Part shown: in pieces, positions 45,209 to 57,859 of the stretch
Position numbering within the stretch: the stretch's first letter is position 1
Layout: each line of letters begins with the position of its first letter
Assembly: GCA_009760855.2 (NCBI GenBank)
Contig: WPIO01000063.1
Location: 1,921,001-1,985,000 of the forward strand
From: Cristatella mucedo
Lineage: Eukaryota > Bryozoa > Phylactolaemata > Cristatellidae
Reading direction: 5' to 3'
DNA length: 64,000 bases
The notes under the pieces: generated by a model
The model's database searches: none
Seen by the model: the letters and a program-made list of their open reading frames with translations, nothing else
Told to the model about the DNA's origin: nothing
Translations under genes and position numbers: made by a program

Positions 45209-45877
45209 TGGTTGGTTTGTGCCGATATTTGTACTTGTTGTGCTTGGGAATGCTCGGTCTCTGGAGCTAGTCTATTAATTGCACTACTTCATGCGTTGAG
45301 TTACTGTCGGGCATGCTCCTATTTATGGCTTGCCCATCTGGCTCGAACATTCCACATTCTTGTGCAGCATGTTGATTTTTCCAAAACCCTAAAAGTGTCG
45401 TGCCTTCTATTTCCTGGTCGTCCAAGAGTGCAAATCTGGGCTTGTCACAATATATCCTTTTTACTAGCTACTCCCAGGAAGTGGCTTAGCAAGTATCAGG
45501 GTTCGTATGAGCAACTGGATCTGCTGAAGAGAGTGCTGCCTCTTTACTGACTGCTCGTTAAGGTCCAAATGGATCCGTGCCTTGCTCTCGAAGTTGAGAC
45601 TGGAAGACGATTCTTTGGTGAACAGCGCCGTATTGCTGAATGAGCTGTGCATCTGCTGACTGGCTCACTGTTATAGCTTGTAGCTGGTCCACTTTGTTGG
45701 CAGTGTGGACCTTGCTTATGGTGTCTTGGAAGTCTGCAAGAGTTGTTTTCTATACACTTGCTAGGTGTAGATTTATTGTGGCTAGGATAGGCTTTTGGCA
45801 AGTCAGATTAGCCACTGTTCATTTCGTGTTGCTGTTTGCATTGTCAGTGTTGGTCATTTTTGCTTGTCACTTTTCAG

Positions 45878-45967
45878 TGCATCAATCCGGATCGTTTTTG
45901 CAACAAACCTTTGACAGAATTTTACAAGCGAACTGGTTTAACCAGGGAACACCTGTGGCCTGCCACA
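45878..45967 (+). CDS. FCSK: FCSK exon 13 (90 bp)
   Basis: Acceptor TTGTCACTTTTCAG, donor GTAAGT, 30 codons, phase 0 at both ends. It encodes CINPDRFCNKPLTEFYKRTG then LTREHLWPAT, matching [22 protein letters not shown] of FCSK. The KRTG motif and following Leu-Trp are family hallmarks. Confidence 0.93.
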
Positions 45968-46799
45968 GTAAGTCTACTGGTTTTCTCTTGCTTATTATGA
46001 CCATGTCATGACGATCGTGTCATGTATACTTTTGTTGCACTGTGGCTTGCAGATGTAATGAGCCTGAACAACCTGATATCACGTATATAATTTATACACG
46101 ATCTTTGTGGAGCATCTGACTGCTGACAGCTCCAATTTATAAGACATTTGGAGAGCACTAACCCCCAGATGTTGGCGAACACTTAGTTTGCTCGATGCCC
46201 GAATGGCTAAGAGAGGTGATTGCTAATCGTTATCGTGCAACTTCATTTTTGTACTAAAGATAAATGAACTTGTACTGAAACTTTCCCTACATGTTACGCA
46301 GGCTTATGTTGTACGCCACACATGATTTCAAGATTTTCCAGTAACGTTTTCCCACCAGAATTGGAACTTTTAGGCTTCGAAAGATGTGGAGAGGCCTTGC
46401 CGATACTTCTGCTGTGTGTATTTGTGTGTGCGTGTGCGCGTATATTTTTTGCGTGTATTCAATTTCTTTAGAACAGGAGAAATACTGTGAAGGTGCATGC
46501 CTCCGAAGGCACTCTGCCCGACAAGCTTCTGGAGTCTGTCTGTAGGGTTGGCTTGATAGCTAGCTCCTTCTTGACACCTGATAGCCAACTGGGAGGGGGC
46601 TGTGAGGCTAAAGGAAACTGTCTTGGTAGCTGGTCTGCTGCTGTGGGTCTTGTTTAGGTGATTTTTCAGGAGGGCTGCAGCTTTGGTTGAAGCAACCCTT
46701 CAGTCAGATTCATTATGGGAGTGTAGCCTCCTCCTACAAAGTCCTTTCCATACGACATTGGCTAGGCAGCGACATCCGAAAAACGGTGGGCACGGATTG

Positions 46800-46965
46800 T
46801 GAAATGAAGGGGATCTGGAAGAGATCCTTGAGGGGAACTCCATACTTTAATGGCTCATCGAATCAGTGTTTGATGACATCGACACTCTATGAAATCTTCT
46901 TTTTTTAAAGATAGGACCCTAAACCACTGCAGTACTGTACCAGCGATACCACGGTGGTTCTACCC
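46800..46965 (-). mobile_element. LINE reverse-transcriptase fragment, degraded
   Basis: GAGGGGAACTCCATACTTTA, TGATGACATCGACACTC and GTACTGTACCAGCGATACCA align with 18,100-18,200 and 34,320-34,430, the core region of the LINE. Confidence 0.65.
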
Positions 46966-47301
46966 AAATTTCTGTTCTTTGTGTGACTAGTTATGTCCTC
47001 GATGGCAAGGATAATTGAAAGTCACTGCCTAAATCATTACTACGATCTTTCGGCAGCATTAATCGTGGAGGCAGAGAATGCTGTGTTGTCTTCTTACATT
47101 ACAGAAATTAAATGGATGCTCGTTCACATAAGGCTTTTTTCGTTGTCTGGGGTATAAGTCTTCTTTGTTTCTAGCACTGTAATATCCACTCGGGATTAGG
47201 CTGTGCTGTCTGTGTAAGCACTGCTGATGGTCAGTCACATTACTGGCTCATCTGTGCAATTTTGTACCTGATTATGTGATCACGACCTTTTGCTTTTGTA
47301 G

Positions 47302-47432
47302 CCACCCAGCAACAGTACCCTTCTAAATGCCAGATTGTACCCAGTGCTGCATCCTTCGAGTCGAGTCACTGTGTTTGACGTGCTCTGGATGCAGAATGCT
47401 GGTACTAAAGCTAGGCCACAGGAACTCGAAAA
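47302..47432 (+). CDS. FCSK: FCSK exon 14
   Basis: Acceptor TTTTGCTTTTGTAG, donor GTAAGT, phase 0 in and phase 2 out. It encodes PPSNSTLLNARLYPVLHPSS, RVTVFDVLWMQN and AGTKARPQELE, matching the ARLFPVLHPSREL and LLWMLDH segments of FCSK. The last two bases (AA) join G of exon 15 to make Lys. Confidence 0.94.
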
Positions 47433-48575
47433 GTAAGTTGGCATTCATTATAAGATCCCATTACTTAGCTTCGTCCATTTTTTTTAGTTACTGCCTGTCT
47501 TCAAGACTAACCTTTCCATAGCCAATTGCCCTTTGTTAAGACCTGGTGGTTGCTAATGGGTGATTTGACTGCTGAAAAGACACTTATCACGTTCATCATT
47601 TAAATCTGTAATATATGCAACCTAACTTAAAGTCAGTGGCTATAAAAGTAAGATAGCATCGCATATTGAATCCCGCTTGTCTCTTCATTTCTTGAAAGCT
47701 TGATGTACTAGGTTTTTCTGACTCAAGCTCTTCCAGTTTAATGGATGTGGAGGGGTTTACTTTGCAATTCCTCTGCTGGAATGTTAAGACCAGTTTTGGG
47801 CAAGCAATTCAAATCGTTCACTACGTTCTTCTATATCCAGCGATGATACCTAGTGGACTATGATAAGCAATGAAAATTTATAAATTATATATGACATTCG
47901 GTGCACTCCAATTAGATTTTCAACCTCTTGATTTCGATATACTGTACTTAACGTTTGTCCTGTAAATGGAAGTCACTTAAGCAAAAGTCGTGTCAGCGAA
48001 TGTCCGGTTTGTGGCCTGTACTACCCATAAACACGACTCCCACAGGGATTTGAAATGGAAATCAAATCATAGCCGTTTGAAAATCTCTGAGGTAAAGGTA
48101 ATAATAGCTCGGAGAGCTTCAAAGGACTGTTAACTTCAGCTCATTCAAAGAGCTTCAAAGGACTGGCCATTTTCCTATAATGGCTGGGCTGGTCTTTCAT
48201 TGCAATTAATCCAGGAAAAAAAGAGACCAAAGCGAGCAGAACACATGTGTATACAACCATGTCTTACAACCACGGCAGACGCGGCGAGAAATGCAAACAG
48301 CGACAGAGGCCACCTATCGTGGCACTGCCAGAAACTCGACGGAAATGTTGCATATGACAAACTCGAAAAACAGAAGAGACTGACGAATCAGCCCAGGAGC
48401 ATCTTGCTGTAAATGTTCGGTGAATGCCTCACTTATGGCAAAGTCAACAACAGGAAGAGGCGGATAAGGTAGGAGCACCTTACTACCCAGGCCGTGGGCT
48501 CCAGTGTTTGCCCATCAGTAGGCCGCGCTAGCCAGCTAGGCATGTGAACACTCGCCCGAATAGTAGTAATGCAAC
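47433..48575. other. FCSK intron, no recognisable gene
   Basis: A direct repeat of AGAGCTTCAAAGGACTG occurs at about 48,115 and 48,150. No coding sequence recognised. Confidence 0.4.
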
Positions 48576-48577
48576 AC

Positions 48578-48668
48578 TGACATTAATAATAATAATCATA
48601 CACTTGATAAAGTGCCCTCAGAGAACTCAATCTCTTTCTGGGTGCTGTACATTTGCTGTAAAGGACTT
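48578..48668 (-). mobile_element. LINE 3' tail fragment
   Basis: TAATAATAATCATACACTTG, AAAGTGCCCTCAGAGAAC and ACATTTGCTGTAAAGG. Confidence 0.88.
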
Positions 48669-49059
48669 TCCAATTATTTGTAATGACATTATTTTACAAT
48701 GCATGCCGTTTCGAACTTGCCACTGGCAGTTCTCGGGCATTTTCCACTAGTGGCACAGGTTGCAGCATTGCTAGTGTGCTGGGCCGTATGACAGCTTAGA
48801 CACGTATCCGTGCCAGTCATGCATAGTCGTCTTTCTTCCTTCAATCTTCGGTCGCAGGTTTCTTCTCTGTCACGACATGAATTCACCATCACTTGCTAGT
48901 GCACACGTTAGAAGCCCGATGGCAATCACGGCACCAGTTAGTTGTACCAGTAATAATGAGCCGGCCGTCTGACCTATCATCCGAACTCCCAGCTCCGTGG
49001 GAAGTCCGGCTGCACTCTTCGCTGCTATAAAACTAAAGATTGGCCTGCGATTAATCTGC

Positions 49060-49205
49060 CTCATTTATATAGCAGCCGAACGGCCTTGGCAGCTGTCACT
49101 AGACCCGCTGTGGGCAATAAGTGATGATTGCCTAATGATTCGAAGCCAAGATTTGGTTCATGAAGTTTGAGCACCTTACGCCTGGGTCAAGACCCGGGAC
49201 CGCAA
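49060..49205 (-). mobile_element. SINE-2, diverged
   Basis: TATATAGCAGCCGAACGGCC, GCTGTCACTAGACCCGCTGT and CACCTTACGCCTGGGTCAAG follow SINE-2 order on the reverse strand. Confidence 0.6.
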
Positions 49206-49309
49206 TCCCCGTCATTTAAGAGCAAGCATTCGTCACACTCACTCAGCTGCGTCGTCGACTTTATCACTGAGCTCGGCTAGACATCGGCTGCTGCATCATC
49301 GGTAGGCAT

Positions 49310-49548
49310 ACAGGCTATGAAGCCTACCCGAGCAGGTACAAAAAAGGTAGTTTAAAATACACCTTTTATTACAGCATTTGGTGGGTCTTTGTGATTCGTC
49401 CTTTGTGTGCATGTACCTGCTTTCACTATGCTTGCGGATGCTACCACCAACCATTCGGTAATGCTTTCTGTACAGTATCTGTACAGTGCCTAGAAAGAGA
49501 TTCAATTCTCAGAGGGTGATATACAAATGTATTATTTTTATTAAGTTT
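49310..49548 (+). mobile_element. LINE 3' end, diverged
   Basis: Starts in the ORF2/3' UTR border (GGTGGGTCTTTGTGATTCGT) and ends GTGCCTAGAAAGAGATTCAA then an ATT-rich run. Confidence 0.8.
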
Positions 49549-49829
49549 TAAAAGGACTTGGGCGATTAGTTTGGTGGCATCCTTTAAGCAGTCAGTAGCC
49601 TTTCAAAATAGGCAGCCCATCCGAACGCTATTATATAATGAAAAGTGTGCCAGCTAAAACATCGAATTAGGGTCTATGTGTATACAGAGCAGGTGGCAGT
49701 GTTCTCGTGCCCTCACTTGGGTCTGAGCCAGGGAATTGCTAACACGTTTTTAGGTGAAATCAAGTTCAGGAAGACAACGTAATAGCCTCTGATTGCTACT
49801 GATAAATCCAGTGTCCTGCTGCTGTCAGT

Positions 49830-50384
49830 ACTAGTAATAATAACAATTTAGGACATTTGTATATTTCTTATGAGAACTAAATCTCCTCCTTGGCACTTTA
49901 CATGCGGTGGAAAGGAGGCTTGCCAATTGGTTAGTGATTACAAGTGCAGTGTCAGCATGCATAAATAAGTACATCCAGGACAATATACTGGTACTGGGTA
50001 ACGGTAATCTTTTGCCTTTTTTTAAATGTTAAGTCAGGAAATTAAGTGACGCTAAGTGGGAAATGAGTTCCGCACTTTGGCAGCATACAAACTGTAAGCA
50101 GTCTCCAACAAAAGATTTGAGGTTGGTTAGACGCACAGCTAAACGGCTTGAGTCAGAGGAGCGGTGGTAGAATACAAAGCGTGAGAAGTAAGAATATTCG
50201 ATTTAGGCAGAGAATGAATGGACCTAAACGTGAGTGACAGAATCTTTAAGTAATTGCACTGTTTGATGAGAAGCCAATGCAGATCGGTGAGAGGTGTTGT
50301 AATGTGGCAGTTGCAATCTTCACGGCAGGCAAGCTTAGGTGCAAGGTTTTGCATCCATTGTAAGCATCGTAGTGGCAAAGGTAC
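49830..50384 (-). mobile_element. LINE 3' end, older copy
   Basis: Begins TAATAATAACAATTTAGGAC and extends into the ORF2 C-terminus (reverse strand NLAPKLACREDCNCHITTPL and LTDLHWLLIKQCNYLKILSL). More diverged than the copy that follows. Confidence 0.85.
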
Positions 50385-50965
50385 TACTAATAATAATAAT
50401 AATAATATTGCACTTGATAAAGCGCCCTCAGAGAACTTAATCTCTTTCTAGGCGCTTTACATTTGCTGCAAAGTGATACGCAATAGAATAGTAAGTAAAA
50501 TCATGCTTGAAAAACAAACAAAATGAATAACATGGTTAGGGCTTACATGCACTGGGTCAGCATGCAAATGTGGTTAGTGGCAGCATGAAGTGTCAGCACG
50601 CATAAGCACATCGAGGACGAATCACAAGGACCCACTAAATGCTGTCCTAAATAGGTATGTTTTTAAGTTTCTTTTAAATGTGGTCAGGTCAGGGGATGTT
50701 CTGATGCAGGTCGGGAGGGAGTTCCAGGCTGTGGGAGCATACGAGCTAAATGCACGGTCTCCAAAGGATTTAAGGTTTGTACGAGGTATTTGTAGACTGT
50801 TGGATTCCGAAAAGCGAGTGGTACGATGCTTTGCCTGATGGGGTAGTATTTCTGAAAGATAGGCTGGAGCCATAGAATGAAGAGACCTAAAAGTGAGCGA
50901 CAAAACCTTGAGGTACGAAGACCTGCACCCGGTGAGCAGTGATAGTAATACTTCTACGAACAAGC
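50385..50965 (-). mobile_element. LINE 3' end, younger copy inserted next to an older one
   Basis: (AAT)n then a well-preserved tail and reverse-strand ORF2 end: HRTTRFSESNSLQIPRTNLK and AWNSLPTCIRTSPDLTTFKR. It stops abruptly at about 50,912-50,965. Confidence 0.92.
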
Positions 50966-52819
50966 AGCACGATCATCCGAACGTAGCTAGTGCCTTCGAA
51001 AGACCGTCAGCTTCAACACTACTGCCAATGAGAACAAAGTTGCAATTAATCACTGCCATGAGTTGTGAACCCTGTCCAATCTCTCTACCCCCCCCCCCCC
51101 CCCCCGTGGTCGAGGTGCCGGTATGCCTGGGCCAAATCATGAAGCCGGTGACCTCTATGCCTGCCAGACTAGGAAGGCCATAAAGAGTCGTTAGGTCACG
51201 ACCAGGGACAAGCAGCGTATGTTTGTTTGGGCTGTCAATAAATATTTTCACATGCCGTACATAACTTAAGGATGCCAGGCATAGCATACGACTCTAATTC
51301 TCGGAGGGAGTTGCAGCACAGCATCTGCGGCCATACTCCGAGATGTTTTTGCCACTGTGTGAAGAGGCCCATTTTAGGCTGTCGAACTCGGTTCTGTGCA
51401 TCATTTTTGTGTCGCTGCCGCTGTGCGTTTTCTTTCTGCCGATTCTGCCCCGCCCCCGTGTTTCTGCCATCTTTTGCTGCTACTTCCGGGTTTCTTCATT
51501 TCTCGCCTCCCAGTAATTCGTGCATTCTTCCTTCCCGGTGTGCTTGCCGGTACTCCCATTATCTACCGATTAGCATTTCAGTTGGAACTGTTTGTAATAC
51601 AAGCTAGCTGTCGAAAGGAGCTCCCGGATAGGCCAGTGTGAGGCAAGGTAGCATTCCTTAAAAACGAGCAGAAAACCCTTGATGGATCCACCGCCCCTGC
51701 CACTGATCACTAGTTGATTGGCTTCCGACACGTAGGCTGTCAAAGTTGACTGCAGTCCTCAAGAAGTGGGAAAAAAGTAAAGTTTTCCTACACAAGGACC
51801 AGCCAGAGATGGCTCGTCATCTCAGCTATTCAGGGGCACGATTAGAAAAAACCAAGTTGGACTCACCCCTAACTAATGAACCAATCTAGCAAGTAATCAA
51901 GGCTCAGCTCACCTGTCCTCCTCAGTTTTTGTTTGGATTCGTCAAGAGCAAGTTTTTCATTTTCAGATGCAGCAGCATCAGATGCTGAATGGACAGCTGC
52001 TCATTAGCTTCCATCCCTTTCCTCACGTCCTGGTTTGGCTCAATGGTACCGAGCACCGTGATTAGGTGGGGGAAGGAGGGGGAGGAATTGACAAGATTCA
52101 CACCGCCTTCACTAATGGCTGTGATTGCCACTACGCGTTCTCACTTGCCATAGTGTTGAAGTTGACGATGTGGATGCCTTTCCCAGGCGCTAGCTTCATT
52201 CGAATGGTCGTGCTGCTCGTTCACACAAGGCTGTATCGTCGAGATTTGACCTGGCTGCCAAGCTCTGCTCGACACGGCTCTGCCTGAGTGCTGCTGGCGT
52301 CGTGTAGATGCTCCCGCTGCTTCTCAGGCTGCCTGCAAAGTAAGAGTAGCCAGCTGATCATCCTCGTGCTCGGTGCAGAGCAGCGACTGGTGCAAACTGA
52401 CACGATGCCCGGTAACCTGAGGCTTTTATTTGCACCACCACGAGGAAACTAGCGCATGCTGCTGATCTTGTATGCTGGGTCAGCATGAGTAGTCGGTGCT
52501 CGATCAGCGGGTTTGCATGCACATGCCCCGGCCAGATGTCTGGCTGTGCCCCACATTTCATTTGTAAAATAGTGTAGACAGCTAACCTGTCATTGGGGTC
52601 AGGGTCCCGCGATGTAGGGAGCTCGAGTTGTAGGAGAGAAGCACGTGTCGAGGTGCTTACTTCCTCCCTATCGAAGGGTGACATTCAGGATGCTCGTCGT
52701 GCGACGACTGCTGAGCACTTGCTGCTAGCCTGCGGCAAGTCTGCCCTCAGTGATCGTGCCGCTTATCGGGCGTCCTCGTGTCGAGGCCATCGTTGCAAGC
52801 GATCTTTGCCACGTTGAAG
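50966..52819. other. FCSK intron before exon 15
   Basis: A C homopolymer of about 16-17 bases is at 51,090. No coding exon or repeat family identified. Confidence 0.45.
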
Positions 52820-53043
52820 GTGGAGGTCCGCATGGCGCTTCTCGCTGGAGGAGATTCTCTCCATGGTTGACCTCGATGCAGAGTTCGCTTGGCGACAGGA
52901 AGCTTTCGTGAAAACGGCTCACGAGATGATTGCGCACACCCTGCTTCACGGCGGGCATCGCAGCCTGACAAGTCTCTACTCGGCCGTGTGCGCTCAGCAG
53001 AAGGATTCCTACGCTCAGGACACGCTCCTCAGACTGGACAGCG
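52820..53043 (+). CDS. FCSK: FCSK exon 15
   Basis: Begins after AG at 52,818-52,819 in a weak pyrimidine tract and ends before donor GTGAGT in phase 1. It encodes WRSAWRFSLEEILSMVDLDA, matching the WRASWRLSWEQL segment, then the helical WRQEAFVKTAHEMIAH region and SLYSAV. Continuous reading past the donor gives a spurious long frame into a GA microsatellite. The 5' border is supported by phase and by a stop codon just upstream. Confidence 0.88.
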
Positions 53044-53253
53044 GTGAGTATGCAGCCGGCTGTGCAGGAAGGACTCGGCGACAGCCGCTGCTCGCTGATT
53101 GGCGGCGCAGAGCCAGCGAGCGCGTGTGGCAGCGAGTCACTTTGACTGCTGCATCCGCTGCTGAGGAGATGTGCAGCTCGCTAGCTCACTCGCTTTGCCA
53201 TCGAAGCTCTCTGTCTGAAGCCGCAACCGTCGTGTATGGCTTGCTTCTTTTAG

Positions 53254-53402
53254 TTGCATCCAGCTGCTCCTCGCCAGGCGTGGCTGCACGCACTCTTGCC
53301 AACATCGCCGACCTGCTGGGCAGCATGGCTGCCGGTAGCGGTGGCCTGCGAAGTGGACCTGCAGCCAATGCAGCATGGCAGAGCGGCTTTGCGCTGCTGG
53401 AG
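53254..53402 (+). CDS. FCSK: FCSK exon 16 (non-canonical GC donor)
   Basis: Acceptor GCTTCTTTTAG, entering phase 1 with TT to complete Val. It encodes SPGVAARTLANIADLLGSMA, GGLRSGPAAN and FALLE, near-identical to PGVAARALACVADVLG and GGLRSGPAAN of FCSK. The match stops at GAG (53,402), followed by GCAAGC instead of GT. AG|GCAAG is the usual form of the minor GC-AG donor class, and exon 17 continues the protein in phase 0. Confidence 0.92.
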
Positions 53403-53435
53403 GCAAGCCGATCGGCGCCGTCGTGCAACTGTCTA

Positions 53436-53700
<265 letters not shown>

Positions 53701-53890
53701 GACAGAGAACGAGAGAGGCAGACAGACGGAGAGACAGAGACAGCCGGAGAGACAGAGAGGGGAGGGAGGCAGAGCGAGCTGTCGGACGAGCTGCCTTATC
53801 TACCCTTGCTCACTGCCTCAGCTCTCGGCCTGCTGCTGCTTGGTCTGTGAGCGCGCATTCGATCCGTGCTGCCGTGCCTCTCGACTCTAG

Positions 53891-54037
53891 GAAGGCCGCA
53901 TCGCCGAGGGCGTGGCGGCTTTGGCAGCCGAGCGGCGGAAGTGGCTGAAGAGGCCCGACCACCTCATTCGCGCGGCCAGGCATTACGAGGGCGCAGCGCA
54001 GATCCTCATCAGGCACGCCGTGATGTCGGCGCGGCAG
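53891..54037 (+). CDS. FCSK: FCSK exon 17
   Basis: Acceptor CTCGACTCTAG, donor GTCAAG, 49 codons, phase 0 at both ends. It encodes [40 protein letters not shown] and RHAVMSARQ, matching AAGVEALAQERDKWLSRP and [20 protein letters not shown] of FCSK. It is among the best conserved exons. Confidence 0.96.
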
Positions 54038-54124
54038 GTCAAGCGCTGCGCCTGCGTGCGCGTGCGTCTGTGCCATGGCCCAGCCGTTCTGCCAAGTTTG
54101 ATGCTGGCATTCAGTTCTTGCTTA

Positions 54125-54230
54125 AGGTTAGCTGAATAAAGGATCGCCTGCTGCAGGACTCAAACCCCCGACCGGGGTCGTGAAGAGCGAGCTCCTTACC
54201 TCCTGGGTGAAGACCCGGGCCGAGCTAGAG
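54125..54230 (-). mobile_element. SINE-2 fragment
   Basis: AAAGGATCGCCTGCTGCAGG, ACTCAAACCCCCGACC and CCTTACCTCCTGGGTGAAGA on the reverse strand. It lies in the 255-bp intron 17, so it makes up a large part of it. Confidence 0.7.
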
Positions 54231-54292
54231 TGCATCGAGCAAGGGAGAGCCGAACCGATTCTTTCCCTATGACTGCGCAATTTTTCTTGCAG

Positions 54293-54457
54293 TTCGTAAC
54301 GCCAAAGCCGACCGAGAGCATGACGCCCATGGGCCAGTGGGTTGTCGGCGAGTCACCGGTGAGGATTGATGTAGCCGGAGGATGGTCCGATACTCCACCT
54401 ATTACGTACGAGCATGGAGGCGCTGTTACAAATGCAGCAATTCTCGTTGATGGCAAG
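54293..54457 (+). CDS. FCSK: FCSK exon 18 (GHMP kinase motif 1)
   Basis: Acceptor TTTTTCTTGCAG, donor GTGGGC, 55 codons, phase 0 at both ends. It encodes [20 protein letters not shown] then [36 protein letters not shown] is the first GHMP-kinase signature, which forms the sugar-binding side of the fucokinase domain. Downstream the intron contains the ATGATC array. Confidence 0.96.
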
Positions 54458-54589
54458 GTGGGCAGCATGTGCAGCGCTTTGCACAATAATCTGTTCCCGA
54501 ATCGAGCCATCCCATTTGCATCGAGCTTCGTTTCGACTTATCTTACATTCAAATGCCCCCCCAGTGCTCATTTCCCTTATCTCTTTAGG

Positions 54590-54735
54590 GAGATCATGAT
54601 CATGATCATGATCATGATCATGATCATGATCATGATGAGATCATGAGATCATCATGATCATGAGATCATCATGATCATGATGATCTCATGATCATGAGAT
54701 CACAATGAGATCAGATGATGATCAGGAGATCGTGA
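54590..54735 (+). repeat. (ATGATC)n palindromic array
   Basis: About eight ATGATC units, then rearranged GAGATCATGATCATG-type units. Each unit is self-complementary, so the strand can fold on itself at any register. Confidence 0.97.
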
Positions 54736-55369
54736 GTTGGAGGTTATTACAACTATTACATTACAACTAATCGTGGTAGAGATAAGATGCGAGAAAAATG
54801 CCAGGCAGCGCTTTTCGTCACTGAAAATGACTTATCGAAGTGACGTGTGGCGACCTAAATTGTAGAAATATTTATCCAACTAACTGCCAGTGTGCACCAC
54901 TTTGACTTGATTAGCTTTACTATAAATTGGACAGCTGACCCTGAGAAAATACACAGCAGGCTTAGTACATTGTGGATGCCAAACTTGTGAAGGCTTTCGA
55001 AACATTGAATTTATCTATCGTTTCATCAGTACTGGATGAGTCTATTCACGTTGAGGACGAGAACAACTAAGAATATGTGCTGCGGTATTGGAAGTGCTGG
55101 GAAAGATGCTAGAAACAAAAGACCGGCAATCGATGGACCAAAACTGCCGATCATTTGTTTAAAGTTGGCAGTTCTTTTATCGTTGGGCCTCTGTGTGGAG
55201 GAGAACCCCACGTCGAAAGTCACCGGCGAGTCCACTTGCAAGCTCTCTGAGTATCGGTGTTATTGTAGAGATTTGCATCGAGCGACATAAGTCGTCACTA
55301 ACTCAATTTTCTATTCCTATTTTTGCTGAAAGTTATGGCATGTGCTAATTTTTTCCTTGAAATTTTCAT

Positions 55370-55500
55370 ATATTCATAATAATAATGCACTTGATAAAGC
55401 GCCCTCAGAGAACTCAATCTCTTTCTAGGCGCTTTACATTTGCTGCAAAGGGAAACGCGATTGAATGATGAGTAATATCAGGCTTGATAAACAACATGAA
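55370..55500 (-). mobile_element. LINE 3' tail fragment
   Basis: AATAATAATGCACTTGATAA, GCCCTCAGAGAACTCAATCT and GGCTTGATAAACAAC. The tail is well preserved and the rest is missing. Confidence 0.9.
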
Positions 55501-57264
55501 CATTCATGGCAAAAATAGTTCATTCTGGCTTCCCTACAAGTGGCAGCTGTGGATTTAGAATACCGGCAACACAAGAGATGTCATCATAAATGATGATGTC
55601 CTAAATCAACATCTGTAACCTTTTTTTAAGAACAAGTTGGTCGTGAAAGACTATAAATTGAACGCAAACCTTGGGATTTAATAAATGCAGAGGTGATAAA
55701 CTGCTTTTGGATAGCGGGGATTGAGACAGTTGTTCAGACTGCTGCTTTCAGAAGACAGCGAGCCCAACTGAAATGAATCTATTCTACCTCAGACCGAGGA
55801 CAGACAGTTAGAGGTTGGAACTCGAACCACTGAGCTAATACAGGATCTCTCAGAGCCACTAGCCAGGCTCGACGTTGCTGTTCTATCTTTCAATGCCGTC
55901 TGCTAGGTAAGAGCCAATGGCGAAGCACTGGAACTTTGTGATGGTTCAAAGGTTGTAACAGAGAGCCAACTGTTTGCAGCAGTTTAAAGGAACACTCCGG
56001 GCATTGATGAGTTGGCCAGCGTCGGAGACGACCGTGCAGGAAGATGTCGTTCTAACAGGAGCTGCCACTGAGCTTCCCTAGAAACTGATTGGCGATTATT
56101 TTTTGAGGCAAAGACATCCAACCGATAGCAGTTATGTAGCTATGAAACCTCTCGAAGTTTACCCAGAGAAAGCGGGAGGGCAGAAAGAAGCAAAAGCAAG
56201 TCACTGAGTTTTCAGAAAAAGCTAGATTGCTAGATGTCGATTATTAAACAAAGTGACCAGGTTTATGCAAAGTGTAACATGTTTTTATGCAATCTTTGCT
56301 AAAAGGAAATACGAGGATGCCGCACTCACACGGCAGGTTATTAGTCAGCAGCAGCAGCAGTGACCCTCGTTACGGTGGTGCGATCTTCGTTATAATGTGC
56401 TTAAGGCATTGATCCAAAGGCTGCCCTTTAACGAGCGGCTGGATGTTTTCTACGCTTTTTGCTTGTATGTGGTGCTTACATGAACCTAATGTTGGGTCAT
56501 CAAGTTTAATGGGGTGCCTTCCCAAGCTTCGTAGACTACCGTGGACTGCCATGGCTACCATGGAGTACATCAAAGCCTGTTATGCTGCTGCTGCAGCGGG
56601 CCACGTCATGGTCAATATGGGCGAGTTATTAGTGTGTATTATACTTTGTTATGCTCTGAGTTATTCATGCGTTTTACTTCGCTTTGCAAATGTCAGCTAT
56701 GACTCTGTGTTGTCGGCATGCCTGCCCTAATTTCTTTTGTGGACCTACCTGCCCTCTCTAGTTGCCATTTAATGCCTAATCCCAGGCCATCGAAAGCCCT
56801 GAAAACTTAGATGTTCCAGCCAGCCATTAAGTCTGTCAGGCATGAAGTGTTTCAAGCATCTTTCTTGCTCATCAGGAGCTTCCCTTTTACGTGCTCTACG
56901 TGCTCCGTTATAGAATTCTAGACATTCCAGCTGTTTTTTATTCGAAAGGCCCATCACCTATGGTGTTTAGGTGTCTGACCGAAGCCTGCCCCTAGCCGGG
57001 TTGTTGTCCTGAACCAAGCTGGCTGGCTAGGAGGGAGCCTGACCTTAGTGGCATTTATAGGCTGCAAGAAGCTGATTGAACTGAGTTCTCTGCTTGTTGG
57101 GAAGACTGTCAGAAAATCTTTTGGCAACAGTATGGCCTATTTGCACTGTTGGGTTTTTGTAGTCAAGCTGTGTCAATAGGGTCTGCAGAGGGTTCATCGA
57201 ATGCCTTGGAATCCGGCAAGAGTTCGATTACAGTTCCTTGTGTTAGTACTGTTACTGCGACACG
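55501..57264. other. FCSK intron, no recognisable gene
   Basis: Nothing supported. An open frame at 56,443-56,730 lacks motifs. Confidence 0.4.
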
Positions 57265-57450
57265 TGGTCGAGATGGATAAGTTAGTATAGCTTCAACTTC
57301 GGCTTCAGAGGTCATGGGTTCACGGGCGATGAAGGACACCTATTGATGTGCTTTCTTTCCAGCATATGTAAAGTGACTAGGAAGCCATTTAACTCTCTGT
57401 GGGTGCTATACATGCGACATTATTATTAGTATTATTATTATTATTGTAGT
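57265..57450 (+). mobile_element. SINE variant: tRNA-like head with LINE-type ATT tail
   Basis: The head GTGGTCGAGATGGATAAG and GGTCATGGGTTCACGGGC resemble tRNA A and B boxes. The tail AGTGACTAGGAAGCCATTTA, CTCTGTGGGTGCTATAC ends in (ATT)n like the LINE itself. Confidence 0.6.
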
Positions 57451-57859
57451 TATGCCAGTTTTTGTCAAAATACTGGAAGACCGATGGCCGGCTGCCGTGG
57501 GACTGAGTTCCGAAAGAAAATTTGCCTAGAGCTTGGACCGATCCCCCACCCCCGATCTCTTGGTTACTACGGCCCTGTGGTTTACCGTTTGAGGTGTCGA
57601 GGTGACTGCTCTTTGCCATTCAGTATAGGGCTTAAAGTCTTGGCTATACATTTCTTTACATGGGCTCTAGCAAAATTCTTATGTACTGTAGCCTCGGTCT
57701 GGAGCTGATGACCGAACGACCATCAGTAGCCTCTAGCTTCTGGCCGTGGGTTGTTGCATGCCTGTTTTTGGGTCTGAACGGGGCGGGGCTGCTGTTCCCT
57801 TAAGATGTCCCTTTGGGGTGAATGACACTTTGTAAATCCGGCAGGTAGATTAGCTATAT

